Below are positions 16,229 through 23,491 of a DNA stretch of 26,553 nt, one piece after another. A program made the position numbers and the translations under genes. How positions within the stretch are numbered: position 1 is the stretch's first letter; each line of letters starts with the position of its first letter. The notes beneath the pieces were generated by a model. That model did no database searches. It worked only from the letters and a program-made list of their open reading frames with translations, and was not told where the DNA came from. Location: the IMG/VR virus record IMGVR_UViG_3300044701_005549, positions 1-26,553 of that record; one strand, 5' to 3'. This DNA is from a virus.

Positions 16229-16609
16229 ATGGCTGACATAAATCTCAACGCGTTAGGTGAAGCAATTGATACTTCTTGGGGAAGATCGTCGTCTCCAGTC
16301 ATAGGTGGATTTGCTGTAAACATGACACTAGCAGGTCAGAATCAGCTTATCTTGACATATCAGACGATGGTAAATTTTTCTTCTGAGCACGAAATGCATA
16401 AGCAGAAGCAATTTGAAACTGAGCAAGCTTCAAGAAATGTCAAGACAGTTGTAGACAGCGTGAAGAAAAAATATAAAGATCTCACAGGCTCTACGTTGAA
16501 GTTGAAGGAATCAAAATCGAGCGATTTTTTAGAAATAATCGGGATGAATATTCACACTCCGCAACGCCGAGCGCTCTACAGGAAAAAGTGCGTGTTTGAA
16601 ATAGCATGA
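16229..16609 (+). CDS. Unknown protein just upstream of the terminase (126 aa)
   Basis: ATG 16229 gives 126 residues that end by overlapping the terminase start (ATGATG). Visible parts are an N-terminal PVIGGFAVNMTLAG stretch, a charged helical middle (EHEMHKQKQFETEQASRN, VDSVKKKYKDLTG), and a C-terminal segment IGMNIHTPQRRALYRKK that looks ordered. In T4 this position holds gene 16, the small terminase subunit (164 residues), but I see no helix-turn-helix or clear gp16 similarity. It may be a diverged small terminase, or a head- or tail-linked structural protein; the Tyr/Arg-rich C-terminus resembles small virion proteins. Unassigned. Confidence 0.7.
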   Translation: MADINLNALGEAIDTSWGRSSSPVIGGFAVNMTLAGQNQLILTYQTMVNFSSEHEMHKQKQFETEQASRNVKTVVDSVKKKYKDLTGSTLKLKESKSSDFLEIIGMNIHTPQRRALYRKKCVFEIA

Positions 16610-18252
16610 TGTCTGAAAAAAAACTTACAAAGCAGCAGCAGATTTCTGAAATAGTCAGGTGCGGAAAAGACCCAGCTTATTTCATAAAAAATTACGCAAA
16701 GATCCAACATCCGCTCAAAGGCACGATTCCCTTTGAGCTTTATCCGTTTCAAGAAGAGTGCCTGTCTAGCTTTCAGAACAGCAGATTCAACATTGTCCTA
16801 AAATCAAGGCAGCTCGGGCTTTCCACAATTTCTGCTGCTTATGCGACTTGGCTTGCGATCTTTTATAAAGATAAGAACATTTTAGTCATTGCAACTAAGC
16901 TTGCCACAGCACAAAACTTCATAAAAAAAGTCGCTGTTCTCCTGCAGTCATTGCCAAAATGGCTCTTGATGCCGAAATTCGAGCCTTCTAAACAGCAGAT
17001 ATCATTTAGCAATGGATCACAGATAAAGGCTGTCCCGACCTCAGAAGACGCAGGTCGATCTGAGGCTCTTTCTTTGCTCATCGTCGACGAGGCAGCGTTC
17101 ATTAGAGACTTTGACACTATTTGGACCGGTCTTTATCCCACGTTGACTACAGGTGGAAACGCAATCCTCATATCTTCTCCTAACGGTGTCGGAGGCTTGT
17201 ATTATAGGCTGTGGGTAGAAGCTGAGGCTGGTACAAACGAGTTTAATCCGATCAGACTGCCGTGGACAGTGCATCCTGAGCACGATGACGTGTGGTTTGC
17301 AAAAGAAACAAGAAACTTACCTAGAAGAAAAGTTAGCCAAGAGTATCTTTGTGATTTCATCACGTCGGGTGACACATTCTTACAACCCGAAGATTTAGAA
17401 GAATTTAGGGCACAGATCAAGCACCCACTCGAGAAAACAGGATATGATAGGAATGTCTGGGTCTGGGACCACCCGATTCCCGATAAAACGTACGTCATCT
17501 CAGCAGACGTAGCCCGAGGCGATGCTGCGGATTATTCTGCTTTTCATGTCATAGACCAATCTAACTGTGAAGTCGTCGCTGAGTACATGGGCAAGATACC
17601 CCCAGAAAAATTTGCAGATGTTCTGGCGGATTGGGGCAAGAAGTACAACAACGCGTTCATCTGTCCTGAGAACAACACGTTCGGTTACTTCGTCAATGTG
17701 AAGCTCAGAGACACTGGGTATCCGAGGCTTTATTACCACAACCACAAGGGAGATCCTTTTTCTTACAGTCCGGTCGACCCTTCAGAGCTGCCAGGCTTCC
17801 CGACAAACCAAAAGACACGCGTTCAAGTGTTGACGAAGCTTGAACAATTGATCAGGAACAAGACGTTGAAGTGTCATTCACAACGTCTCTATGATCAACT
17901 ACAGGCCTTTGTGTGGAACAACAACAAGCCCATGGCGTCAAAAGACAGCCATGACGACTTGATCATGTGCCTTGCGATCGGCGCATGGCTCGTCGAAGAC
18001 GGGAGCGGCACGAACGAATCAGCGGCGGCGATGGCGTACGCGATGCTAAAGGCTACAGGGATCTCTAGAAGAGAATTGAGCGAAATACAGAACGGACCGA
18101 ACAGTGCTCAGCCCTACATATCTCCGTCGCTCAGAGCTGCAACTGGGCTGAACCCTCAGAACGTCTATAAGCTTCGTGAACCTTCACAGGTTAAGCACGT
18201 TGACGCGAACTCAGATCCGCTAATTTCTGATTTATCGTGGTTATATCGTTAA
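16606..18252 (+). CDS. Terminase large subunit (gp17-like, 548 aa)
   Basis: This is the ATP-driven DNA-packaging motor and headful nuclease, acting at the portal. N-terminal ATPase: YPFQEECL (46-53) adenine-binding region, P-loop KSRQLGLST (66-74), Walker B LLIVDEAAF (157-165; D161, E162) and coupling motif ISSPNG (189-194). C-terminal RNase H-type nuclease: ISADVARGD (D301), ICPENN (E355) and DSHDDLIM (D450/D451). Length is typical of the family (T4 gp17, 610). In T4 the P-loop reads SRQLGKTT; here the usual Lys is Leu72 and the only nearby Lys is K66 at the start of the loop, a deviant Walker A. ATG 16606 and ATG 16609 are both possible; the first overlaps the previous stop. No intron or insertion is seen. 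Confidence 0.97.
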   Translation: MMSEKKLTKQQQISEIVRCGKDPAYFIKNYAKIQHPLKGTIPFELYPFQEECLSSFQNSRFNIVLKSRQLGLSTISAAYATWLAIFYKDKNILVIATKLATAQNFIKKVAVLLQSLPKWLLMPKFEPSKQQISFSNGSQIKAVPTSEDAGRSEALSLLIVDEAAFIRDFDTIWTGLYPTLTTGGNAILISSPNGVGGLYYRLWVEAEAGTNEFNPIRLPWTVHPEHDDVWFAKETRNLPRRKVSQEYLCDFITSGDTFLQPEDLEEFRAQIKHPLEKTGYDRNVWVWDHPIPDKTYVISADVARGDAADYSAFHVIDQSNCEVVAEYMGKIPPEKFADVLADWGKKYNNAFICPENNTFGYFVNVKLRDTGYPRLYYHNHKGDPFSYSPVDPSELPGFPTNQKTRVQVLTKLEQLIRNKTLKCHSQRLYDQLQAFVWNNNKPMASKDSHDDLIMCLAIGAWLVEDGSGTNESAAAMAYAMLKATGISRRELSEIQNGPNSAQPYISPSLRAATGLNPQNVYKLREPSQVKHVDANSDPLISDLSWLYR

Positions 18253-18258
18253 AGAAAA

Positions 18259-18266
18259 TATAAATA
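18259..18266 (+). promoter_or_regulatory. Late promoter, T4-type TATAAATA
   Basis: An exact TATAAATA in the 43-base gap after the terminase stop matches the T4 late -10 consensus recognised by the gp55-type sigma factor. A transcript would start a few bases downstream, ahead of ATG 18296, and would serve the head-assembly block. It also argues against a start for the next gene as early as 18269. Confidence 0.62.
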
Positions 18267-18295
18267 TATTGCGCACAAGAGAGGCACCGCTGAAC

Positions 18296-18604
18296 ATGTC
18301 AAAAAAAATAAATACGCAAGATTTATCTCAGTTGATCGAAATGCAGAAGAGAATCATGATGGAGAGCGTCAACGCTGCCGGAGTCAAAGACCTGATCAGC
18401 GCTGTGACAGACCTATATGACGAAATCGGAGAATTTGAATCTTCTGCTCCACGAGCAGCGATAAATGCTCTTACGCCACACTTGAGACAGGTCAAAGAAA
18501 CTCTTGAACAGATGATAGAAAATCCAATGAGCTACATTGAAGCGCCTGAAAAAGAAAAGACAAGAGTCGTGTTGAAGCCCACTGAACAAGCTGAAGAAGA
18601 TTGA
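18296..18604 (+). CDS. Small helical protein between terminase and portal (102 aa)
   Basis: ATG 18296 is chosen because it is downstream of the late promoter and behind AGAGG (18280-18284); an upstream in-frame TTG at 18269 would lie at or before the transcription start. The protein is almost entirely charged helix (LSQLIEMQKRIMMESVNAAG, YDEIGEFE, VKETLEQMIENP) and ends in the acidic PTEQAEED. In T4 the terminase-portal interval holds gp18 and gp19, the tail sheath and tube; this protein is far too small and has no likeness to either. A portal- or core-associated assembly factor is plausible, but no family is recognised. Confidence 0.72.
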   Translation: MSKKINTQDLSQLIEMQKRIMMESVNAAGVKDLISAVTDLYDEIGEFESSAPRAAINALTPHLRQVKETLEQMIENPMSYIEAPEKEKTRVVLKPTEQAEED

Positions 18605-18664
18605 AGATCGAAATATTCAGCATGTATATTGAGAAGTAATATCAACTAACACTGCAAAAACAAA

Positions 18665-20671
18665 GTGGCAAAAAAAGAAAATAAAAATTTATTTCAACAG
18701 CTGACTAGGCTTTTCAAAAGCGGGCCCGTAGTCAAGAGAAAGATTCGTGCTCTTGACACGACGATAGCAGTGTCTGATAAAACGAAGTCTTCAGCCGCTC
18801 TGCTGTTTCAGAGGTCGGTGTCTCCGACTTATTCGACAATAACAGCAAATTCATACAACCTGTCAGAGAGGTTGATGAGGTACCAAGATTTCCAAGAGAT
18901 GGAGTATACTCCTGAGATCGCGGCTGCTTTAGATATATACGCAGATGAAACATGCGCCCAAGATGAAAAGGGCAGAGTGCTGCATGTATATTCTGATAAC
19001 GAAAAGATCAAAGAGATATTAGAAGACCTGTTCTACAATACGTTGAACGTAGAATTTAATTTACGTTCTTGGGCAAGAAATCTAGTCAAATATGGAGACT
19101 TTTTTCTCTACAATGACGTGTCTCCGACCCAAGGAGTCATAAACGCGTTTCCCATTCCCGTCAACGAAATAGAGAGAGAAGAGAACTACGATAGAGAAGA
19201 CCCATTCGCTGTGAGGTATCGGTGGACTACGATGGGAAATCGAACTCTAGAAAATTGGGAAGTCACACACTTCAGGTACATAGGAAATGACATGTTCTTG
19301 CCATACGGCTCTTCAGCAATAGAGGCAGCCAGAAGAATCTGGCGACAGTTGATCCTATTAGAAGATGCCATGCTGGTGTACCGCGTCGTTCGTGCACCGG
19401 AGCGCAGAGTGTTTTACGTCGATGTAGCCAACATCCCACCAGAAAACGTTCCGATGTACGTCGAAGAGCAGAGGAAAAACTTGCGAACCAACCAAGTCAT
19501 CGATCGAAACACTGGCCGCGTTGACCTTAGATATTCTCCGCTCAGCGTTGAAGATGACTATTTTATACCCGTCCGCGGGAGCGAGAGCGGAACGAAGATT
19601 GACACACTGGCAGGAGGACAAAACGCAGCCTCCGTCGAAGATGTTGCGTACATCCAGAAAAAGCTATTCGCAGCCCTAAAGATCCCAAGAGCTTATCTCG
19701 GATATGATGAGATGCTGTCTTCTAAAGCTACGCTAGCACAAGAAGACATCAGGTTTTCTAGGACCATCAACGTCATCCAAAAGACGATCATCTCAGAGCT
19801 AAATAAGTTAGCGATCATACACTTGTACTCACACGGATTTGACAACGAAGATTTGCAGAACTTCGTTCTGCGCCTCTCTAACCCTTCGACTGTCGCTCAA
19901 CAGCAAAAGCTAGAGCTGTGGAGATCGAAGTTTGAAATTGGCGGAGCTCTTCCTGAGGGCATGGGCAGCAAACAGTTCATTCAAAGGGAAATTTGGGGCT
20001 TGAATGACGAGCAGATCGCAGCCATCAATGAACAGAGAAAGCAAGAAAAGATAATTGACGCAGCAGTCGAAGCTGCTGCGTCAGGTGAAGGCGGAGAAGG
20101 CGGAGGAGAAGAAGATCTGTTCGGAGGAGGAGGAGAAGAGGGCGGAACTGAGGCAGGAGAAGAGCCCGCTGCGGGAGGCGAAGAGGAGCCTGCTGGTGGA
20201 GAAGAAGGAGGAGACCTCTTCGCCTCTGACGAACCCGCAGATGACGCAGCGCCCGACGCGAAGCTTCTTCTTTCGATCGATGAGCCTGAAAGAGACATGC
20301 CCAATCTTTATGAAAAAGACGCACTTCCGATCAAAAAATCTCCCAAAGCAAAGAAGCATGCGTGGGGTAAATCACCGTATAGTCAAGAAAAAGCACAATA
20401 CAACAGCGGAAGGAGAAAAAAGCACTCTTTGCATGAGCCGGACTTCAAAGAGATGGTTTCTTCTTATCAATCGCTCGATGATCCATACGACGCATCCGCT
20501 CTAAAATTAGAATCTCTAAATTTCAAAGGCACAAAGATCCACACTAGTCTATCACCTGACTTGCTGTCTTCTCTAAGAAAGATGACCAATTCTTTAGGCA
20601 TCAGCAGGAAGAAGTCCGATGGACTGCTGGTAGAATCACAAGAAGATTCATTGGATATTGAAATAGAGTAA
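18665..20671 (+). CDS. Portal vertex protein (gp20-like, 668 aa)
   Basis: The portal forms the dodecameric ring through which DNA is packaged and where head assembly starts. Residues ~55-450 carry the T4-type portal core, including EYTPEIAAALDIYADE (80-95), RSWARNLVKYGDFFLYND, APERRVFYVDVANIPP and KIPRAYLGYDE. The start is GTG 18665 with no obvious Shine-Dalgarno; the reading MAKKENKNLF and its placement support it. It is longer than T4 gp20 (524) because residues ~472-530 are a Gly/Glu-rich low-complexity insert, followed by a Lys-rich linker (IKKSPKAKKH) and a short C-terminal region of Ser-rich helices. The extra C-terminal region is unusual for gp20 and may be disordered or bind other head proteins. 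Confidence 0.93.
   Translation: MAKKENKNLFQQLTRLFKSGPVVKRKIRALDTTIAVSDKTKSSAALLFQRSVSPTYSTITANSYNLSERLMRYQDFQEMEYTPEIAAALDIYADETCAQDEKGRVLHVYSDNEKIKEILEDLFYNTLNVEFNLRSWARNLVKYGDFFLYNDVSPTQGVINAFPIPVNEIEREENYDREDPFAVRYRWTTMGNRTLENWEVTHFRYIGNDMFLPYGSSAIEAARRIWRQLILLEDAMLVYRVVRAPERRVFYVDVANIPPENVPMYVEEQRKNLRTNQVIDRNTGRVDLRYSPLSVEDDYFIPVRGSESGTKIDTLAGGQNAASVEDVAYIQKKLFAALKIPRAYLGYDEMLSSKATLAQEDIRFSRTINVIQKTIISELNKLAIIHLYSHGFDNEDLQNFVLRLSNPSTVAQQQKLELWRSKFEIGGALPEGMGSKQFIQREIWGLNDEQIAAINEQRKQEKIIDAAVEAAASGEGGEGGGEEDLFGGGGEEGGTEAGEEPAAGGEEEPAGGEEGGDLFASDEPADDAAPDAKLLLSIDEPERDMPNLYEKDALPIKKSPKAKKHAWGKSPYSQEKAQYNSGRRKKHSLHEPDFKEMVSSYQSLDDPYDASALKLESLNFKGTKIHTSLSPDLLSSLRKMTNSLGISRKKSDGLLVESQEDSLDIEIE
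20089..20225 (+). repeat. Purine-rich low-complexity tract inside the portal gene
   Basis: A G/A-rich stretch of GGAG, GAAGAG and GGCGGA units encodes the Gly/Glu-rich segment of the portal. The repeats are irregular, with no fixed unit length. Slippage-prone DNA of this kind may differ in length between relatives. Confidence 0.6.
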
Positions 20672-20725
20672 ATTTCTCAATATCTATTACTACACATGCG
20701 CAGCACTTGAAAGGAATTGACCTGA

Positions 20726-21586
20726 ATGTCATCCTCACACAACAAAAAAAGAAACACAGGATTGCTATACGAATTTTTGATAAAGACTATTTCTAGCTCG
20801 CTCGTCGAAAATGACAAGCAGAGATCAGCAAAAGCGCTGCGAATAATAAAACAAAGCTTTAAGCCCGGCACTGAGCTCTATAGAGAATTTAGACTCATAA
20901 ATTCTTTGATCAAAACGACAGTTTCTTCTGAGGCAGTCGCTGCGTCGATCATCTCAGAAGCAAAAAACGCCGCACGCAGCATCGATTTTGAAGCGCTCGA
21001 TCGACAGAAGTCGATCTTGATCAAGAACATTAACCATCAGCTTCAAGACGAAAATTTCTATGACCAACATGTCAAAGAATACAAGATTTTTGCAACAGTC
21101 CAGGGCTTAGTCAACGGCTGGAGAGCTAAAGACGTAGACCTACAGAGGCTTGCAGAGTATGAAGACCAGCTAGTAAAGTGGCTCACGTCACATAAAGATG
21201 AAGAATCTCCTCAGAAGATAAACGAAAATTCTGTCGGCACGAACCGCCTCGTCTTGAAGGTGATGATGAAGAAGCTGAGCGAAAAGTATGATGGAAACTT
21301 GACTCCTGATCAAAAGTCTCTCATAAAAGCATACGCGTTCTCGACAGCGAACGATGATGCGGGCACGATGACAAAAAAGATGCAAGAAATCAGAGAGAAG
21401 CTGCTCGAGTCGATTGAGTCCTACATCTCGTCAGAAGACTCTTCTTTATACTTGCATGAACGTTTGATGAGCATAAAAGAGAAGCTCACCGAAGGCGTGA
21501 CCAAGGTGGACGATTCTTCGATTTCTGAATACATGTTATACGCAAAGCTCGTAGAAGAGCTGACGTCGGGAGGGTCAAATGGCTGA
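20726..21586 (+). CDS. Helical head-cluster protein between portal and prohead protease (286 aa)
   Basis: ATG 20726 has AAGGA (20711-20715) about ten bases upstream. The product is soluble and mostly helical. Notable blocks are NTGLLYEFLIKTISSSLVEN near the N-terminus, KQSFKPGTELYREFRLINSL, and SSEAVAASIISEAKNAARSI. I associate this pattern with head-gene clusters of large T4-like phages, but no function is established. In T4 the portal-protease gap holds the prohead core genes 67 and 68, both much smaller. Its gene overlaps the protease start by eight bases, which points to coupled expression and a role in the prohead core or portal initiation complex; that is inference. Confidence 0.75.
   Translation: MSSSHNKKRNTGLLYEFLIKTISSSLVENDKQRSAKALRIIKQSFKPGTELYREFRLINSLIKTTVSSEAVAASIISEAKNAARSIDFEALDRQKSILIKNINHQLQDENFYDQHVKEYKIFATVQGLVNGWRAKDVDLQRLAEYEDQLVKWLTSHKDEESPQKINENSVGTNRLVLKVMMKKLSEKYDGNLTPDQKSLIKAYAFSTANDDAGTMTKKMQEIREKLLESIESYISSEDSSLYLHERLMSIKEKLTEGVTKVDDSSISEYMLYAKLVEELTSGGSNG
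21568..21574 (+). promoter_or_regulatory. Strong Shine-Dalgarno for the prohead protease inside the upstream gene
   Basis: GGGAGGG lies four bases before ATG 21579 and within the end of the preceding coding region. It fixes the protease start and supports translational coupling across the eight-base overlap. Confidence 0.7.
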
Positions 21587-22190
21587 CTTGAGGCTTTTAA
21601 ATTCTTACGAAATATTTGATTACACTCCTGAGATGATCAAGGAGTCGAGAGAAAAGAACAACGGAAAAATAACGATGAAAGGAATACTGCAGAAGGCAGA
21701 CACCTTGAATCAGAATGGCAGAATTTACCCTAAAAAAATTCTCGAAAGAGAGATTAGGAATTATCAAAAGTTTATTGCTGAAAATCGTGCGCTTGGTGAG
21801 CTCGACCACCCAGACTCGTCTGTCGTGAATCTAAAGAATGTTTCTCACATCATAAAAGAAGCGTACCTAGAAGGAGACGTCGTGTACGGATCAGTAGAAA
21901 TACTCGACACACCTTCGGGAAAAATCCTACAATCTCTCGTAGAGAGCGGAGTGAAGCTCGGTATTTCTTCAAGAGGTGTGGGCTCTACGAAGAAGCAGGG
22001 AGATTATCAGGTGGTGCAAGACGATTTTCAGCTCATATGCTGGGACTACGTGTCTGAACCATCGACACCCGGCGCCTTCATGATGGCTGAAGGGAAAACT
22101 CTGGATGCAGCGTCTTTGAAGAACATATTCAACAAATCTGACCGCATCAACAGGATAATAAATGACATTCTTGCACCCGTGAGGATATAA
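21579..22190 (+). CDS. Prohead core protease (gp21-like, 203 aa)
   Basis: This serine protease matures the prohead by cutting scaffold, core and capsid proteins. The catalytic His lies in GELDHP (H77) and the Ser in LGISSRGVGS (S130/S131), the pattern of the T4 gp21/herpes-assemblin-type fold. Other family blocks are LNQNGRIYPKKILEREI and DYVSEPSTPGAFM. Length is near that of T4 gp21 (212). It lies between a helical core candidate and two small proteins whose N-termini look like its possible substrates. The expected cleavage rule, [L/I]-x-E before Ala/Gly/Ser, is met in several neighbours. Catalytic residues are intact. Confidence 0.93.
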   Translation: MADLRLLNSYEIFDYTPEMIKESREKNNGKITMKGILQKADTLNQNGRIYPKKILEREIRNYQKFIAENRALGELDHPDSSVVNLKNVSHIIKEAYLEGDVVYGSVEILDTPSGKILQSLVESGVKLGISSRGVGSTKKQGDYQVVQDDFQLICWDYVSEPSTPGAFMMAEGKTLDAASLKNIFNKSDRINRIINDILAPVRI

Positions 22191-22214
22191 TTCAGAAAAT
22201 TTGCAGGAGTAGCG

Positions 22215-22637
22215 ATGAAATTATCAAGAGATCACCTAAAAGAAATTGTGAAGGAGTGCATGCTGGAGATACTGTCTGAAGGCATCGGTCCGACCAAGAT
22301 AAAAGAAACATTTTCTAGAAGGCCTCTTGCAACAGTGCAACAAGAACGCGTCACAGCAAGATCAAATCAGCAGTCTGAGCTCCTTGAAAAGAAGAGAATC
22401 AACGACCTCATCAAGTTTGAGTCGAAGGGTGACCCCGTGCTCGCTTCGATCTTGGCAGACACTGCTAGCACAACTCTTCCTGCGATGCTGATGAACGAAA
22501 ACAACAAGCACATTCCAGCGCCTGCAGGATCAGTAGAGAGCGTCGTTGCAGCAAATAAGCCCGAAGACTTATTCGGCGATGAGGCAGCTTCTAAGTGGGC
22601 AGCGCTTGCTTTCATGAACGTTCCGAAGAAATTTTGA
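22215..22637 (+). CDS. Small head-cluster protein with capsid-targeting-like N-terminus (140 aa)
   Basis: ATG 22215 has AGGAG eight bases upstream. The N-terminus MKLSRDHLKEIVKECMLEIL is an amphipathic helix and is followed by S-E|G, so L20-S21-E22|G23 fits the T4 gp21 cleavage rule. The middle is Gln/Arg-rich and Ala/Thr-rich; the C-terminus KPEDLFGDEAASKWAALAFM looks like a conserved folded end. By analogy with T4 internal head proteins, whose short N-terminal targeting peptide is removed by gp21, it could be packaged into the prohead core and trimmed. The similarity of its N-terminus to the next gene supports a shared signal. Function otherwise unknown. Confidence 0.72.
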   Translation: MKLSRDHLKEIVKECMLEILSEGIGPTKIKETFSRRPLATVQQERVTARSNQQSELLEKKRINDLIKFESKGDPVLASILADTASTTLPAMLMNENNKHIPAPAGSVESVVAANKPEDLFGDEAASKWAALAFMNVPKKF

Positions 22638-22665
22638 CATTTTGTTTTTTGACGAATATTTAACA

Positions 22666-22681
22666 CATATATTTGCACGAA
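22666..22681 (+). promoter_or_regulatory. CATATAT...CACGAA motif before a small head gene
   Basis: CATATATTTGCACGAA lies 11 bases ahead of ATG 22693, with AAAGG as a likely ribosome-binding site just downstream. A similar CATATATACACGAA precedes the gene at 22975. The pair may be divergent promoters or a shared leader motif. Confidence 0.25.
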
Positions 22682-22692
22682 AGGTTACGCAA

Positions 22693-22929
22693 ATGAAACT
22701 AACGTCGAACGTTTTAAAGAAGATCGTGATGCAAGAAGTCGCAAAGTTCAAGGCGATGAAATCGACAGAAGACGCAGCAAAAGACGCTGACGAAGTCGAC
22801 GCTGACGAGCTCGCAGACACGCTAGAGAATCCGCACAACTATTACAAGGCGCTCGGCCTCGAAGAAGCTCGCCTTGCCAAGCGCTTAAAAAAGATTCGTG
22901 AAGCAAAAGCCTTGCTAAAGGGCGTCTGA
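22693..22929 (+). CDS. Very small charged head-cluster protein (78 aa)
   Basis: ATG 22693 is preferred over an upstream TTG at 22642 because AAAGG lies eight bases before it and because the resulting N-terminus, MKLTSNVLKKIVMQEVAKF, resembles that of the previous gene (MKLSRDHLKEIVKECM). The middle is acidic (DAAKDADEVDADELADTLEN) and the end is basic (ARLAKRLKKIREAKALLKGV), so the protein is strongly two-faced in charge. GLEE|A near residue 57 would fit the gp21 cleavage rule. It may be a core or internal head protein, perhaps comparable with the small acidic T4 gp67. That is inference from position and composition. Confidence 0.68.
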   Translation: MKLTSNVLKKIVMQEVAKFKAMKSTEDAAKDADEVDADELADTLENPHNYYKALGLEEARLAKRLKKIREAKALLKGV

Positions 22930-22943
22930 TTATTGCGCAGTTC

Positions 22944-22957
22944 CATATATACACGAA
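22944..22957 (+). promoter_or_regulatory. CATATAT...CACGAA motif, second copy
   Basis: CATATATACACGAA lies in the 45-base gap before ATG 22975, just ahead of the strong AAGGAG ribosome-binding site (22963-22968). See the matching element at 22666. Evidence is only the resemblance of the two leaders. Confidence 0.25.
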
Positions 22958-22974
22958 CGTAGAAGGAGAATTCA

Positions 22975-23469
22975 ATGCCGGGTCAAGGAAAATACACAGT
23001 TTTTGCTCCTGAAGCTAATCCTAAAAACATACTGTTGAGCAAGTTGTTCCCTGCTTCTCCTACAAGCGCGTTCGTGGGACAAGAGAAAGAATACCGAGCC
23101 GCCGTCGTCGCAGCTGGAAACCAGTACCTCACGACGCCGTCCGTCACAGGTGACGCGTACTTTGGTCCTGGTGTGAACAGAGACTACTCGCTCGCCCCTG
23201 ACATTCTTGCAGGCGCAGAGGGTGCCTGGAAGAACCCTGGCGATCCCGCAAATTCTTTTGCGCCAGATCTTTCTTCGCCTGGGCCAGGCAAAACAGAGGG
23301 AATCGATAAGAACAATGATCCAGGCCTCAAGGCGTCTGACCTCAAGCCGTCTTACGTCCCAGGTGGACCGACGACGGGCACAAGGTCTCCCGCTGAGCAC
23401 GCAAAGAAGATTGCTGCGCTCGTCTTGGGCAGCAGCGGCAAGCTAGGCACGTCTGATTCTACGACGTGA
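22975..23469 (+). CDS. Gly/Pro-rich protein of unknown function before the scaffold (164 aa)
   Basis: ATG 22975 has AAGGAG six bases upstream, one of the best initiation signals here, suggesting high expression. The N-terminal half contains KNILLSKLFPASPTSAFVG and EKEYRAAVVAAGNQYLTTPS. The C-terminal half is rich in Gly, Pro, Asp and Ser (SPGPGKTEGIDKNNDPG) and probably extended, ending with an Ala/Lys helix. There is no signal peptide or membrane segment. Placed between protease-linked small proteins and the scaffold, it is likely a head protein, such as an internal or decoration protein, but I do not recognise the family. GC content and codon use are already shifting toward those of the capsid gene. 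Confidence 0.72.
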   Translation: MPGQGKYTVFAPEANPKNILLSKLFPASPTSAFVGQEKEYRAAVVAAGNQYLTTPSVTGDAYFGPGVNRDYSLAPDILAGAEGAWKNPGDPANSFAPDLSSPGPGKTEGIDKNNDPGLKASDLKPSYVPGGPTTGTRSPAEHAKKIAALVLGSSGKLGTSDSTT

Positions 23470-23491
23470 TATTGAGTTTACGGAGAAACAA

